Shown here: positions 22,139-33,978 of the stretch, one piece after another
Layout of the letters: every line of letters begins with the position of its first letter
Numbering within the stretch: position 1 is the stretch's first letter
NCBI GenBank assembly: GCA_006386115.1
Contig: VFIW01000151.1
Location: forward strand, 22,706-86,705
Source of the DNA: Globisporangium splendens
Taxonomy: Eukaryota > Oomycota > Peronosporomycetes > Pythiales > Pythiaceae
DNA: 64,000 nt
Direction: 5' to 3'
Program-made: the position numbers and the translations under genes
The notes under the pieces: generated by a model
Seen by the model: the letters and a program-made list of their open reading frames with translations, nothing else
Told to the model about the DNA's origin: nothing
Database searches by the model: none

Positions 22139-22779
22139 ATGGCACAAGTTCTTCGAATCGCTGCAGTGCTCGCACTTCTCGCAGTCTCGGCCACAGCAGA
22201 GTTGGCGACGAAGCCTCAAGTTGATGGCTTCGGCAAGCAAGTGACGCCGCACGGAATCAACCACGAGCCATCGCGCATGCTGGCGTCCGCGACCGGAAGT
22301 GGATCGGGTTCGGCTGCAGTCGGCGATGCATCGGCGGCGAACGCTGCGATCATTGCGCAATACACTGCAGCCAAGACGTTGCTCGAGAGTGTGTTCGCGG
22401 ACCATGAGAGTCTGCTCGCGAAGCTCAAGGAGTTCGAGGCGACGGTGGAGGCCATTCTGAAGACGACTGTCGTCACGTCCGAGCAAGCGTTTGCGCAGCT
22501 CCGAGAGTTCTTGGCGTCTCTGCAATCGGATCCTGCGTTTGCAAGCGTCAAGGACAAGCTCGCTCCGATTGAAGCTGTGATCGGTCCAATCAGCGCCGGT
22601 AGCGAAGTGGCAGTGGTGGCGATGCTGCTGTCGGCGGGAGTGAAGTCGATGCTGCGTCGGGATCATCTGCGAGCAGCACCGTGACCACTCCAGCGCCGAC
22701 CACGAGCAGCACTTCGACCATCGTGAGCGTCGTCACGCCAGTGACTGCTGCATTGGTTGCTGCGTATGCATCTTTCTAA
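22139..22779 (+). pseudogene. secreted GPI-type protein 3, frameshifted before its tail
   Basis: The first frame (22139-22684, 181 aa) has a signal peptide (MAQVLRIAAVLALLAVSATA), a Gly/Ser-rich spacer and a helical domain (SLLAKLKEFEATVEAILKTT, REFLASLQSDPAFASVKDKL). From about 22606 the frame turns non-sensical (AVVAMLLSAGVKS), whereas the +2 frame gives a Gly/Ser then Thr/Pro stalk (TVTTPAPTTSSTSTIVSVV) and a hydrophobic end closing with a TAA at 22777-22779, exactly the tail expected of this family. One base gained or lost near 22605-22615 explains it. Either the gene is freshly broken and its product loses the GPI signal, or the sequence has an error. It has a good Inr promoter, which argues for a working gene. 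Confidence 0.7.
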
Positions 22780-23101
22780 TCTGTGGCTCAGAAAGCCTCG
22801 CTTTTATTAAGTGATTAATGTTTCTGCTGCACTGCGTGCTGGCTCCAAGCAAAGTAACATGATCACATGGCAATTTTGCAAGCAATGCTGTGCCTTGTCA
22901 TTCACCTGATCAGTCGAATGATCGATGTTAGTACTATTCACAAATCTGCAAGTAAAGAAAGACTCGAGACTCGAATATGGAAGTGTGTGACGATTGCTTG
23001 CATCTAGAAAAGAACATATACAATGTCGGCATCGACTCAGAATCGGAACTGCCTACAGCAATCTCGTAAGCTGTGCTCGATGCTGACCAGTCCATCCACA
23101 T
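22780..23101. other. convergent intergenic gap
   Basis: About 320 bp between the convergent secreted protein 3 and LPMO genes. Nothing is seen beyond likely 3' ends. Confidence 0.4.
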
Positions 23102-23869
23102 CTAACGCATTTTGCGCTTGCACTTCTTGCCCGAGGTGGATGGAGCAGTCGTCTTCGTCGAGGTGGCAGGAGCCGTCGTGGCAGGCGTGCTGGACTCGGC
23201 TGGGGCAGTAGTGGTGGCGGTGGGGGTCTCGGTGGCGTCAGCGGACACAGTGGCGCTTCCGCTTTCGCTGTCGCTGCCAGCGCTGCTGGCGCCGCTGAGA
23301 GGCACACAGTTGATGTACGGCTGCCATGGTGGGCTGTGGACCGCGAGCCAGTAGAACGTCAGACGCTTCTTGCCCTCACACTTGGCTTTCTCGTACGGGA
23401 CCGTGCCGTTCTTGTACGTGACCCAGCAGTTCGCAGTGTACGGCACGACGTTCTCATCGTCACACCAGGCTTCGCACGGACCTGGGTGGATGAAGCTGGT
23501 TCCCCACTGCAGCTTGTCAGGGAGAGCCTGGGGAGTGCCTTTAGGGTCGGAGAAGCCGCACTCAGTGCTCAACGGTGGCGAAGACGCACCCTTTGGGTCC
23601 TGGTACTTGAGGATGAAGTCCTTGAGGCTCATCTTCGGCTTCAAGGCTTTGAAAGCCGTGTCGAACGCGGCGTCGTTGGTGTCAGGACCAGCCGAGTATC
23701 CCATACCGGCAGGCGCTGGCATCACCGAGATGTCGATCGTCGAAGGGAAGCCACCACCGTAGCCTTTGAACGTCGGCGCTGGATCAGTCAGTTGGCCATG
23801 GGCGCTCACAGACGTGAGGGTCGCGAGTGCAGCAACGACCGCGAAAGCGCAGGTTTTGGCGGTGAACAT
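23102..23869 (-). CDS. secreted lytic polysaccharide monooxygenase, AA17-like
   Basis: 255 aa, no intron. The internal ATG at 23869 is chosen because it opens a 23-residue signal peptide (MFTAKTCAFAVVAALATLTS then VSA) whose cleavage exposes histidine as residue 1 of the mature enzyme (HGQLTDPAPTF), required for the copper histidine brace. The longer upstream frame lacks a signal. The catalytic domain carries the second likely copper histidine in FIHPGPCEAWCDDEN, paired cysteines (TECGFSDP, AKCEGKK, INCVPL) and conserved tryptophans. Family knowledge: AA17 enzymes are oomycete secreted copper oxidases that cleave pectin (homogalacturonan). After the domain comes a Ser/Thr/Pro-rich, probably O-glycosylated tail of about 50 residues and a strongly basic end (GKKCKRKMR), not a GPI signal. 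Assignment to AA17 is by pattern; another LPMO family is possible. Confidence 0.75.
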   Translation of the reverse strand: MFTAKTCAFAVVAALATLTSVSAHGQLTDPAPTFKGYGGGFPSTIDISVMPAPAGMGYSAGPDTNDAAFDTAFKALKPKMSLKDFILKYQDPKGASSPPLSTECGFSDPKGTPQALPDKLQWGTSFIHPGPCEAWCDDENVVPYTANCWVTYKNGTVPYEKAKCEGKKRLTFYWLAVHSPPWQPYINCVPLSGASSAGSDSESGSATVSADATETPTATTTAPAESSTPATTAPATSTKTTAPSTSGKKCKRKMR

Positions 23870-24833
23870 TGCAACTGGGAGGTGGTCGAGGCAATCGGAA
23901 TCGGGTTCTGCTGTTCTTCTGGCTGGTGCTTGAGCAGGAGCAGGAGAATCTGGAACTGAGCTCGAAGTTGCGCCGTGAAAAAGTCCTCCGGCATAAGCCA
24001 GGAGCAAAGGTTGCTCCTCGAGGTGGACGCTTGTCTTGAGACGGCGCAATGCCGTTGTGATACTGTGCGACCATCTGATTTCAGAGCATCGAAACTATCT
24101 CCCGAAAAAACAGCTGGCAATGGTGAAATTGTCCTAATTCATTAGTTACCATCTTTAAACAGGATGTTACAATGTTGAAAATTCAAGTAGATGCACTGTA
24201 TGAAGGAGTATTGTCTATACTGGGTGCCATAAAACAAAGTTGATATGTCAGGAGCACTTGCTCTCTCGCAGCTCCTAAAGTATCCGTTTGGTCGCAACGT
24301 GGTGATTCACAAGCCAATCGTTCAATTGCGAGGCTTGTTCAAGCGTTGCTCTTCGGTGGGGAAGAAGCCCACAAAAGGAGCCTCGACTTTTCTGTTTTAC
24401 ATCTGGATGGCGTGGTTGAATAGAGACATTCGTTTGTCAAGCACAGGACGGTGGAGCGGTTAGCTTTGCTGTAACCTGAAAGTTCTTCGATCTAAAGAAA
24501 CCTTGCCCAAGTCTTCTTGACAAACACAGACTTCTGGGGAGTGTGAAGGGATCAAAATGATCAGCCATCTGGATATCTGGATGTGTTCGACTCCCTCCAA
24601 AGTCACCAGAACCTACGATGCTGCTCATGCCTCTCGAGTCTAGAACTTCTACGCTTGGCCAATCTTCACTCCAACCCAGTGAAGCAAGAGCAACGATGCA
24701 CCAATTTGAAGAGGAGACAGAGGATTGGCTGATCGAAATGTGGTCCTCTGCATTGTGACACTTGACGATGCGCTACAGCGCATTGCTCTACTGTGGCATC
24801 GCCGTTGCCATGAGAGCTCATGTGTAAACGGTC
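23870..24833. other. upstream of LPMO gene and decayed sequence
   Basis: It holds the promoter of the LPMO gene (an Inr-like GCTCAGTTCCAGATT lies on the minus strand near 23955). The left-over frames between 24240 and 24833 are broken and not recognisable. Confidence 0.35.
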
Positions 24834-25505
24834 TCAAACAAGACTCGAAACAGAAAGCTCGAGTCCAGTCTTCATGTCACAAGCTATTGTAGGCGAGAGC
24901 AATTCCATTTGTCCCCTAACTGAAGTGCAGACAAAGTGTTGAGAGGCCAAGGCGCCTAAGAAACTGCAGTCAGCGACATAAAACGAACCTCGAGCCACAC
25001 GATATCGTTGTCTCTGTGCCACAAGGTCGGCCAATAGCATTGTCATTTTTAAAGAGGTTTTTGGCACTTCAATTTTGAAGTCGAGTTTGTCATTTGACTA
25101 TTTGTAATACATCAGTTCTGTAAGTATTCCAGAGGTGTTCAATGACGTGCATTCGAGGATCAATTCTCGGTGTGCATCGTGACTCACCTCGAGGTACTTT
25201 CTCGTAGCGACAAAGACGCTTTGAATGAATTCGTTTTGGAACCAGGTTCTCAAGTATCGTGTCCCCCAATCAGATGTCCTACTTGACAGAATGCGTTCGA
25301 GTCTTGTTACAAGACCAGACAGAGACCCAGGAAATTGCAAAACGCTGCGCTGGTCGAGCGCTTTCACCTTGTGAGACTCCCTCGTGGCATGTGTGCTTTT
25401 GGATGGCTGTCGCCGCTGTTCTCGTTGTTCGTACTCAAGTGAGGAACCATCGCAGAGTACAGAGGAGGGTGGTACTGACGGATCGCTGGTCTCTGATTGG
25501 CTCAT
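24834..25505 (-). pseudogene. unrecognised ORF with one in-frame stop
   Basis: From the ATG at 25505 a minus-strand frame runs 135 codons, meets TAG at 25100-25098, and continues in the same frame for about 88 codons to 24834 with coding-like content (LRTWFQNEFIQSVFVATRKY before the stop, LLADLVAQRQRYRVARGSFY after it). If it is a gene, it is interrupted by a single stop. No domain, signal peptide or family is recognised, and no intron fits around the stop. Lack of a close copy elsewhere in the window means selection cannot be judged. It could also be a chance frame. Confidence 0.3.
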
Positions 25506-26740
25506 GGCAGACTGACCAGCTGCGATGGACAGTCGCAGTGTTATCCTGTCTTGCGCAACTGACTGAGGCTTTCTCTAGCGTGTCTTGTAAAGAGGTCATA
25601 TTCTATACAAGGGAGAGTTGCACAGCCCAAATGTTTCGAGGTGTTCGCTGAGGTGAGCGGAACAGAAAAACAGCCTTGCCTCTGTTCATAAACAGCAACA
25701 AGTCACAAGACCATGCATGATGCTTTGACACCAGCCACATCCGTCACCTACACATCGAACTGATAGACAGCTGCGTTTGTGTTTCAATCCTGGCAAGTTG
25801 AGCATTTCAGCTCTGTTGTACCAGGCGACTCAATCCTAAAAAGAAAAAAGAAAACATTCAGACTTCCATTGCTGTGCGCAAGCGCACACCTAGAGACTAT
25901 CTATCAAACGGTTCCACATACCATGCGAGCCTCAATTCGATCGCTTCAGCACACACGATTCGCGCCATTCCAATGTCTTCAGAGAACAGATGATTGGATA
26001 TTTTCGATGTCAACAAGATTGCATTCGTCTCTCTCAGAGAGCATTCATTAACTTGAATGGCTGCTACTGTACAAGTGAGTTTGAACACTTTTGACAATTC
26101 AAAGAGATGATTGGCCAGCTGCAGCAAGCCAGCCACAGTCCTGTTAAAATCGATCTCATCAATAATATCATAATTGGTTCATCCAGAATGGGTCCACATC
26201 TTCAAACTGTTGGACACTCTTCTATCTTGTCTTACTCTTTAAATCAATATATGATCACCTCATGAAACAGCTGATAATGTGAAAATTGATCACGGAATCA
26301 GGTGTTTCCGAAATTTGGGAATGTGGTCCCACACGACTCATTCTCAACGAATGAACCGAGCAGTTTGCTGCATCTCTCCATGCGCATTTGCCAACGCACT
26401 CCCCTGTGCAAACACCCGCATCAGCTGGCTAACGCGGTCCTCAGTCTTGCCTGCGTCCGTCCCACCAGCTCAGCTGCAACAGCCCCCTCGTCTTTTTCTC
26501 TCGTTGGTGTGCCCGAAGGAGAAGGTCCGCGCGTTTTCTCAAGTTGTGGTTGTTGTGTGCGGTTGTATCTGCTGATATCACTCCATTACAATTGCATATT
26601 TCTTGCAGTCTTACTGTCTCGGTATGCATTTATTGTTGGTATTTGTGCAGATGAATCGCTGACATGAGGCAAACAAGCTGCAAAAGTATCACCAAGAGAG
26701 CGATATGTGCTGTGGGTGTTGCTTGCTGGAACAATGGGCT
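25506..26740. other. unassigned stretch left of inverted repeat
   Basis: No supported gene in about 1.2 kb. The inverted-repeat arm starts at about 26741. Confidence 0.4.
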
Positions 26741-26936
26741 ACTGCTGTCGAGAGGGTGAACTGATCTCGTGCACACTGACAAAATAGCTGGTGGCTACGG
26801 AACCGATTCCTCGAGCCACACTAGCTCCGTGCCTATTTTGTTTGATGTTAAAGCCAACTGGACGAACTGCGTAACGAGAGAAAAGCCGTGTTCTTAGCTG
26901 CATCGCAGCAACTTTGTCGGCTGCCTGTGACTTCCG

Positions 26937-27830
26937 TCAAGAAGAATGGCCAATCTGTGTGTATGTTTGCTGCTCGAACACACGCACTGACGTTTCGCTA
27001 GACTCAACCTTAGATCTCGAATCGAGAGAACGAAGGCGCACCTCGAGCAGCTGATTGGCACGCAAGGTGATGTTTAATCGCTTTAATAGACAGCAACGAA
27101 GTCTTGATTGGTGTACTTTGTCGCATTGAGCATTCTGCGTGGCAAAAGATTCAAGAACGTCCATCGCAGTCTCTCGATGCGAACCCGAGCATGCTAGGCT
27201 CGTGAGCACGTGCCGGTTGAAAGATACACAATTTAGTGGGACATGTTCATAGGATTTTCTGGTGTAGCGTTCAATTTGTCGTTCCTGGTGCGCGATGTCA
27301 ACAGTTTGGCGCAACAAAAGACCCAGAGCATCCTGACAAAAGCTGCGTTTGAATGCAAAAATATGGTTGTGATTCCTTGAACACTGTGTTTGTGATGCGT
27401 TGAACACAGAAACGGTAGCGAAATTACAACTTTGGTTTGAGCATTTGCTCCATGAAGCTGAAAGGAAGACTGTGACACAATCACAGAGAGCGAGATTGTC
27501 GACTTCGTGAATATCAGAAGGTGAATTGATTCAACTGATCTTGTCCAAACAATGTCCGTTGGTGCATGGAGGAGTCATGCCGAGAAAGGTAAGGAAAGCG
27601 TCCAACGGGGATAAATTCATCTTGAACGTGAAACCAGATGCGAAACATTGACTCGACGTGGTCTGAATCATGACAAACCGATGAACTACCGCATTGACAT
27701 CACATGCCAGAAGTAGCATAGCCTTGCTCCTGCTTGCAATTGTTGCTTTCAGGTCCAGAGTGGCGATTTCGTTGAGGATTGAGGGATTGCTGACAAAAGT
27801 GTCAAGTCGATGTCGAGTTTTTACTCAAGG
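26937..27830 (-). pseudogene. unrecognised coding-like frames, left arm
   Basis: Two minus-strand frames (about 27531-27815 and 26937-27407) are coding-like in part (ATIASRSKAMLLLACDVNAV, QDALGLLLRQTVDIAHQERQ) and are open in both arms, but no start, splice path or family joins them. They may be exons of an unknown gene or decayed sequence downstream of the 815-aa gene. Confidence 0.25.
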
Positions 27831-28202
27831 AAAAATAAACACAAAGCACGAACGGCGTCACAAGGAAGTTCCAACGCAAGTGGTTCGGTGCTGAGTACGT
27901 GACGTGATTGTGTTTGGCATGACCCGTCACGCACCTTCACGCATTTCAACTGAGGATAAAGCATATCAAATGACGAAAACCCCGATTCCAATCTTTGTCA
28001 TCGTTCTCTTTTCCTTCTGTTGAAAAGAGGCAGCCAGACTGAATTTTGTGGAAGACCGAGACGAGGTACGAAGAATGCATTCGTTCTGCTGCACGCTTGA
28101 CTCGTATTATTCTTTTGATCACTGGAGTTAACAACTCAATAGTCGTACTTCCGAAGCTGTCCAATAAACATGAATAAACAAAATCGCACGTCATGTCGAT
28201 CA

Positions 28203-30845
28203 CTACAATTGCTGGTATTCGCATTTTAGTTCGTTGTGAGGCGTCCACTGTAACGTTTCCCACATGGCGTGTCGAGCTCGACTCGAGAGCACGTCAACGT
28301 CTGCTTCTTTCTGCGTAGCTGGAGTACACGTGGCATGACCAACAGACACGGATGCAGCAATAATCTGCTCAAACCTAGAGCCACCAGCCTCCAAAGAGTC
28401 AACATCCTGAAGCTGCAATCGCATGGAGATGCACCGAGCGGCAATAATACTACTGTCAAGGCCGCTGCGAGGATCAGCTGCTGGCTTCTTGAACGCATAA
28501 AACCACAGCGTGATCGAGGATGTCGAGTGATCCAGGACGCCAACGTAGTCTCCATACACCCATTCTCCATCTCGTGTTGCCGCCATTGTCGAGATTCCGT
28601 TCGGAAATGCACGAAAGACTCGATGCTTTCCATCGAGTGTAAGCCGAGTGAACGGCCAAGGCTCTCCACGGATCGACCCGTTTCGATGCGCAAACCCAGA
28701 CGTAATTTCAAGGGAAGCTGATTTGCTGCACAGGGAAATTTGCACACTTGAGAGTTGCTGGATGGTCGAGAGCACCTCGAATACCTTGTATTGGCTCCAT
28801 TTATGACCAAGACTTGACTTTGGATAATTGTTTTCGTGCTCTCCGTGAATGTGACGAAGTCGAAAAGTATCGGAATCCAGCAGCCATCGACCATCCCACC
28901 GCCGTCTCCACTGCTCGTCATTGTAATTTTGCTTTGTAATCGCACGTGACACAAGGTGGCGACTTTGCTTCCGTTCCTCGTTCCACGCTATAAATACTTC
29001 TCTCGTCTGCGCACAGAAACCTCGTAACATCGCCGGCTTTGGTGCAGCAATCCGCATCAATTCGCGAAGTGGACCACGCATCTCTTTGTACATCTCGCAC
29101 TGGTGCACGCATGTCAGAATCTCATCCACGAGCGATGGAATCGTCGTGTTGCTTTTGCAAAGCGCGTTCGTGAGCACTTTGTAGACTCCGTTCATCAACC
29201 CTGCAAATTGTTCCCATTGCTCCAACTTGGTCGGAAATATACTCGAGTGAACGTGGAATGTCGATGTGGCAAGCTCGTGGAGCTGTGCCGACGTGAATGC
29301 TTCAACCAGTAGATCTGCACATTGGCTGAGGACGTGGTAATGCTGCTCACTTGCTCCTGGACCTCGATTGCTTCCATGATGCCGAAGCGAGTGCTGACTT
29401 GTCAATGCTGAAAGAGAGAACCGGGATAACAATACGCGAGATCGTCGGTCATAATTGTTTGCTCGCTGCATCGGCATCTCCGTCCAGTGCTGTCGTAAAT
29501 CGGATTCTAGTTGGACGACACACTCCCAAAACTCGCCATCCATTGCCAAATGCGCGATGAAATGGTGCAGAATAGAGAGCTCGCGAACGTGTTTCATGGT
29601 CTTCGCGTGGCTTCCGCTCTGCCAAAACAACTTTTCATCCATTTCTTGTTGCATTTGGCGTTCCACAGCAGCTTGATCATGCACAAATTGGGACTCCGCA
29701 GCCGAAGGCAAGGGCTTCGTATCCAACTGCAGCGCAGCGTCGAGACTTCCATACCGTAATCCGAGCAAAATGTCACCCGCACCATCGTCATCGTGAACGC
29801 TAAAGCTCTGAGCGTCTCCAAAATGACGCGCATTATCTGGAATACCTGGCTCGATCTTGATGGGGACATCGCGCTCCGAGTCGGTGCTGGAACCATCCTG
29901 ACTGCTGTTTTCCGATTCGTTAAACACTGCGCCACCTGCTCTCAGTTTCTTGCGCCTCTGGTTTTCACCGGCACGCCTGTACGAGAGTAGAGTAAATCCT
30001 GGCGATGCATGCCGACCGATGACCGTCGCAATTTGACCCCCGCGTCCAAACTCAGCATCATGATAGCCCTTCATTGCCAGCTCCAGACGCATGACGTACG
30101 CTCGCAGGTAATGCTTCATTTCTCGCTGGCTCTTGGTTGCTCCGCTTTCGTATCCGTAGTACCACTTGGGGAACCGGTAGTTGTTCATCACGTACAGGAT
30201 CGAGTTCTAAGGAAGAAAAAAGAGAAGAAGAAAAAGATTGCAAGAAGATAAACGACTTATGAGTCTCTCTCAATACCCCAGATGGAAGAGTTCGTGGGAC
30301 GTACCGGCGGCAACTTTCGCTGCCTCCCTTCGCTTTCCCTGTAGGCGCGAACCCAAACGGACTCGACGCTGTCCTGCGGAAGCCACTGATGCACAATCTC
30401 TGGTGGGAGCGTGACGCGCTCCCCATGGGAGAGTTTGCGGGCAGTGCCGTCTGCATAAATCGTTGTCCCTGTAATTGATGTCTCAAAGCGTGCGCAGATG
30501 ACGATCTCGTCGTCGCGCACGATCGACGCATCGACAAACGTCACAAGGATGTGGAGCGAGCATCCGCAATAGCAGCGCGGTTTGTGGTCTGGACAGCAGT
30601 GCGGGAAGCAGCGCATGATTTTGGTGCCGCGCTTTCGATTGCTCCTGTGTAACATAAGATAAGCAAAAGCACAGCGTCCCAGTTGTGTGAGTACTCCAGC
30701 AGTGTCAAGCTTTTCAGTAAACTCGGACTCAACCACCTCACCGTGTGTACTCCTTCTGGAACACAGGATGGTCGCAATTGTACCGGAGGAATTTACACGC
30801 CACCACCTCCACCATTGTCGATCGTAATACGTCCATTACTTGCAT
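28203..30845 (-). CDS. uncharacterised 815-aa protein, left-arm copy
   Basis: Three exons, 30845-30742, 30644-30305 and 30206-28203, with two GT-AG introns of about 97-98 bp that join in phase. The N-terminus (MQVMDVLRSTMVEVVACKFL) leads into a Cys/His-rich segment (RCFPHCCPDHKPRCYCGCSL) that could bind zinc, then a beta-rich stretch (FETSITGTTIYADGTARKLS) and a conserved-looking PPEIVHQWLPQDSV. Exon 3 holds a tract FPKWYYGYESGATKSQREMK, an acidic/Ser-rich linker, a long helical middle part, and a C-terminal part with DGKHRVFRAFPNGISTMAAT and WVYGDYVGVLDHSTSSITLW. No catalytic motif, signal peptide or membrane segment is seen. The family is not recognised; a nuclear regulator is one guess from the Cys-rich start. 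It is intact and almost identical to the right-arm copy, with a few substitutions such as EMPMQRANN against EMLIQQANN. Confidence 0.75.
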
Positions 30846-31250
30846 CTGGTTGCCTTAAATCCGCGAGACCAACCAGCCGCCTCGTGCTCCTTACACTTCC
30901 ACACCAATGCACCGTTTATATATGGAGCAGATGCGTCACTTGACAGACCGTTCGTATCTCGCACGACGCGCTCCTGTTACCTACGAGCCGAGGCGGACGC
31001 CACAAGACCAGCAGAGGAATGGCGAACGCAGTGCTGCGTCCACGTTCGCGTTCCGCACACGTTGCTGTCGCTGGCAGCGCAGGTGTCTCCTTCGGATGGC
31101 TGCCGCCTCCACCACCGCCACCGCGGAACTCGGCGCTGTTCTTGCTGCCAATGAGGAACGCAACAGGAGGAACAGACTGACCTGCTGGGGAGGACAGTTG
31201 CGGTGTGGACCACATCTGAGACTGTCGAAACTGCACACTGACTCCATTTG

Positions 31251-33573
31251 AGTCAACACACTCAGCCTCTTCTCGAGAGTCTGAAAGCTCGAAAACTCCC
31301 ACTGGTCAATCGCTTCCAGCTCAAGCCTCCCAACGTGTTTGCCCCATTTGTGTCCTCGCTCATAGTCAGCTTGAACTTGTTGCTCCTTCTGTCTGATAAC
31401 AGTAATCGAGATACTTTAAAACTTGAAACTGACTCCATGCGAGCAATGCAATCGAGACACTTTAAAAGTGACTCCATTCGAGAGACACTTGTCTTGGAAA
31501 ATGGAGTGTCACTTGTATAATGGTGCTTGGAGCCTCTGTATAAGGACGCACATTGTAAGACCACGAACAGTTTGTTTGCTGATGCTGTTCGAGCACAAAA
31601 GAGTTTACCTCTATTCAAGAACACGCAAGTTCTTGAACAGGAGACTTTGGAGAATAATTACGTTGCCTTCTCATGTGTCGTCGTTATGGCGGTATTGAGG
31701 GCTCCAGGTGCACCTTCAGACGCTCCTTTCTTGGTGCTGCTGTGGCCATACTGCTCGTTTGACGCACTGGAGCGAGATACACATGGCACTGCGGAATATA
31801 CGTGCATAGAGAGAAAACAAGACTCATGCTTTGCTGCCCGTTCCTTGAGTCCGTTTTGGTGTTGTAGCGAACGCCGTCCCAAACTCGTCAGTCAACATGC
31901 TGCTTGTCTCGCATGGGGACTCAATCAAGCTGTGTCGTCCACAAATGGGTTCCATTGTTGCTCACTGTGCGTCAGGTCACCATCGTGCGTTGGCTTTGTG
32001 AATTTGCGCTGAGGCAGCAATCCATGGTTCTTTGTCGTCTCTCTGTTTCTGATCCTGTGCAAATACATTGACTCTCTAACGCAAATGGTCTCCTGCATTT
32101 ACTTGTCTGTGTTTCGGATAATCTAATGACTTGCTTCAAATAATGCTGATATGACAAAGTACCTCCGATTGTATCAATTTAATGCAAATGGAGAACGGAT
32201 AGACCAGAATTGTGAGAATCGCTCGTTGTCTCCGAACACTAACACGTGTCCAGAAGCGCTCGCCCGCTCCAAGATGTACACTTGCCCTCAACACGTATGC
32301 CGCTCGCATCGCATTGCTGCCAGTTCCAAGTCCACCTCGCCAAGACAGAGAGAGTGGTCATCCACTCATTCCTCAGACGTCCACACCTTCGCTGTGCCAT
32401 TCACTGCTTGCTTGTAGCGTGTCTGTGATCTCCATTTATGTGCGTGGTGACGGTTGTGTCAGTGATTAACAAGTTGGTCGATTTGAGAGAGCAGAGAGCT
32501 GAAAGAATGGAGGTCAAGTGTGTGAACAACATTCACATTCAGCCTCTCTAAATGGATATATGACATCCAATACGAATATGAAAATGCGCCTGTCGCGTTC
32601 GTGACTTCACATGAGGACAGCAGCGGAAACAGACATGAGACGCATCATGAGCAAGTGAGGACGGCGACGACGAGCTACCACAGACCAAGTGCGAACCAAC
32701 CATTCCGTTGATGGACAGACTCGCATTTGGCACAGACACATGTCGCCATTAACGATGCCGTGCGACGCGTCCAAGGTCAGTTGCGCCGTGTTTACTGTGC
32801 TGTTCGACCATTCGCACTCTGCTTGCCCATCCACTGCCCTGATGTAAAATTGTTGGGGGTAAATGAAGACTCTCGCGCGTGTTTATTGCCAGCTGAGGAT
32901 GAAGAATTGACATTCTGAGGTGATGAAACGAGTGGGTTTGATGCATAACAAGTTGTCCTTCAATGACGATTGTTCTAGCTGTAAACTGTGATATTTGGGA
33001 GTGGGATTGCGGCTCTGGGTTGATTTTTGTCAAAGATACCTTGATTTCAAGTGGCAAGACAGAACACCACACCACCCGAAGATGCTTGAGGCACAATCAA
33101 TTTTCATATTCAGATGGAATTGTCAGGCTGCTCACACAACCTCGGTTGACAAAGAGGGAAGAGACTCAGACAGGTTTGTTTCGACTAGATTGCAGCTCTC
33201 ATTTTATGAACCATGTGCAAAGAAGACTGTTTAAACGTGAGCTATACCCCCATGCATGCATATGAAATCGCCTTCTTTCTGCATTATCCACAGCGTCAGG
33301 TGTGTCTTACTCCCGTTCGTCACAGGAGCAACGCAACCTTAACTGAGCAAACAAAGGAACGCAAATCGTGGTTGAAGGCGCACCTGAAGGCTTCAACATG
33401 CTCATAGCCACCATTGGGTGGCACAAAAGGCAGCAGTGGAGATTTTGTTGGAGAGGTTTCTGTTCAGGACTTGCTTGTTCTTGAATAGAGATTTGCTCAT
33501 TTTGAACTCGTCCTTACACAGAGGATCAAGAGACCTCTTTACAAGCAATAACCCTTCCAAGAGAAGTGTCCCT
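31251..33573. other. spacer of inverted repeat, divergent promoter region
   Basis: About 2.3 kb between the arms. No gene is supported. It contains a short imperfect tandem repeat near 31400-31500 (units around GACTCCATKCGAG) and diverged extensions of the arms. The two 815-aa genes point away from it. Each arm carries a TATA-like ATATATAAAC about 75 bp upstream of the ATG, inside the arm. Confidence 0.5.
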
Positions 33574-33978
33574 CGAATGGAGTCAGTATGCAGTTTCGAC
33601 AGTCTCAGATGTGGTCCACACCGCAACTGTCCTCCCCAGCAGGTCAGTCTGTTCCTCCTGTTGCGTTCCTCATTGGCAGCAAGAACAGCGCCGAGTTCCG
33701 CGGTGGCGGTGGTGGAGGCGGCAGCCATCCGAAGGAGACACCTGCGCTGCCAGCGACAGCAACGTGTGCGGAACGCGAACGTGGACGCAGCACTGCGTTC
33801 GCCATTCCTCTGCTGGTCTTGTGGCGTCCGCCTCGGCTCGTAGGTAACAGGAGCGCGTCGTGCGAGATACGAACGGTCTGTCAAGTGACGCATCTGCTCC
33901 ATATATAAACGGTGCATTGGTGTGGAAGTGTAAGGAGCACGAGGCGGCTGGTTGGTCTCGCGGATTTAAGGCAACCAG

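Larger units (their letters stand above)
26741..31250 (-). repeat. left arm of 4.5-kb inverted repeat
   Basis: The reverse complement recurs at about 33574-38083. Paired positions always sum to 64,824 across exons, introns and flanks, so there is no net insertion or deletion over the whole arm; only scattered substitutions are seen. Outer homology ends at a CAGCAGTAGCC-type stretch. Toward the centre homology fades and continues as a diverged, shifted match (31475-31680 against 33420-33570). Confidence 0.92.

Noticed and set aside
23870..24049. 60-residue N-terminal extension of the LPMO frame
   Set aside because: It would hide the signal peptide and block exposure of His1; Pro/Gln-rich leader-like sequence.
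33588..33908. Plus-strand frame with a Gly run upstream of the right-arm 815-aa gene
   Set aside because: Its ATG is GTG in the left arm, and the ATG at 33979 gives a clean spliced reading without it; more likely leader or promoter sequence.
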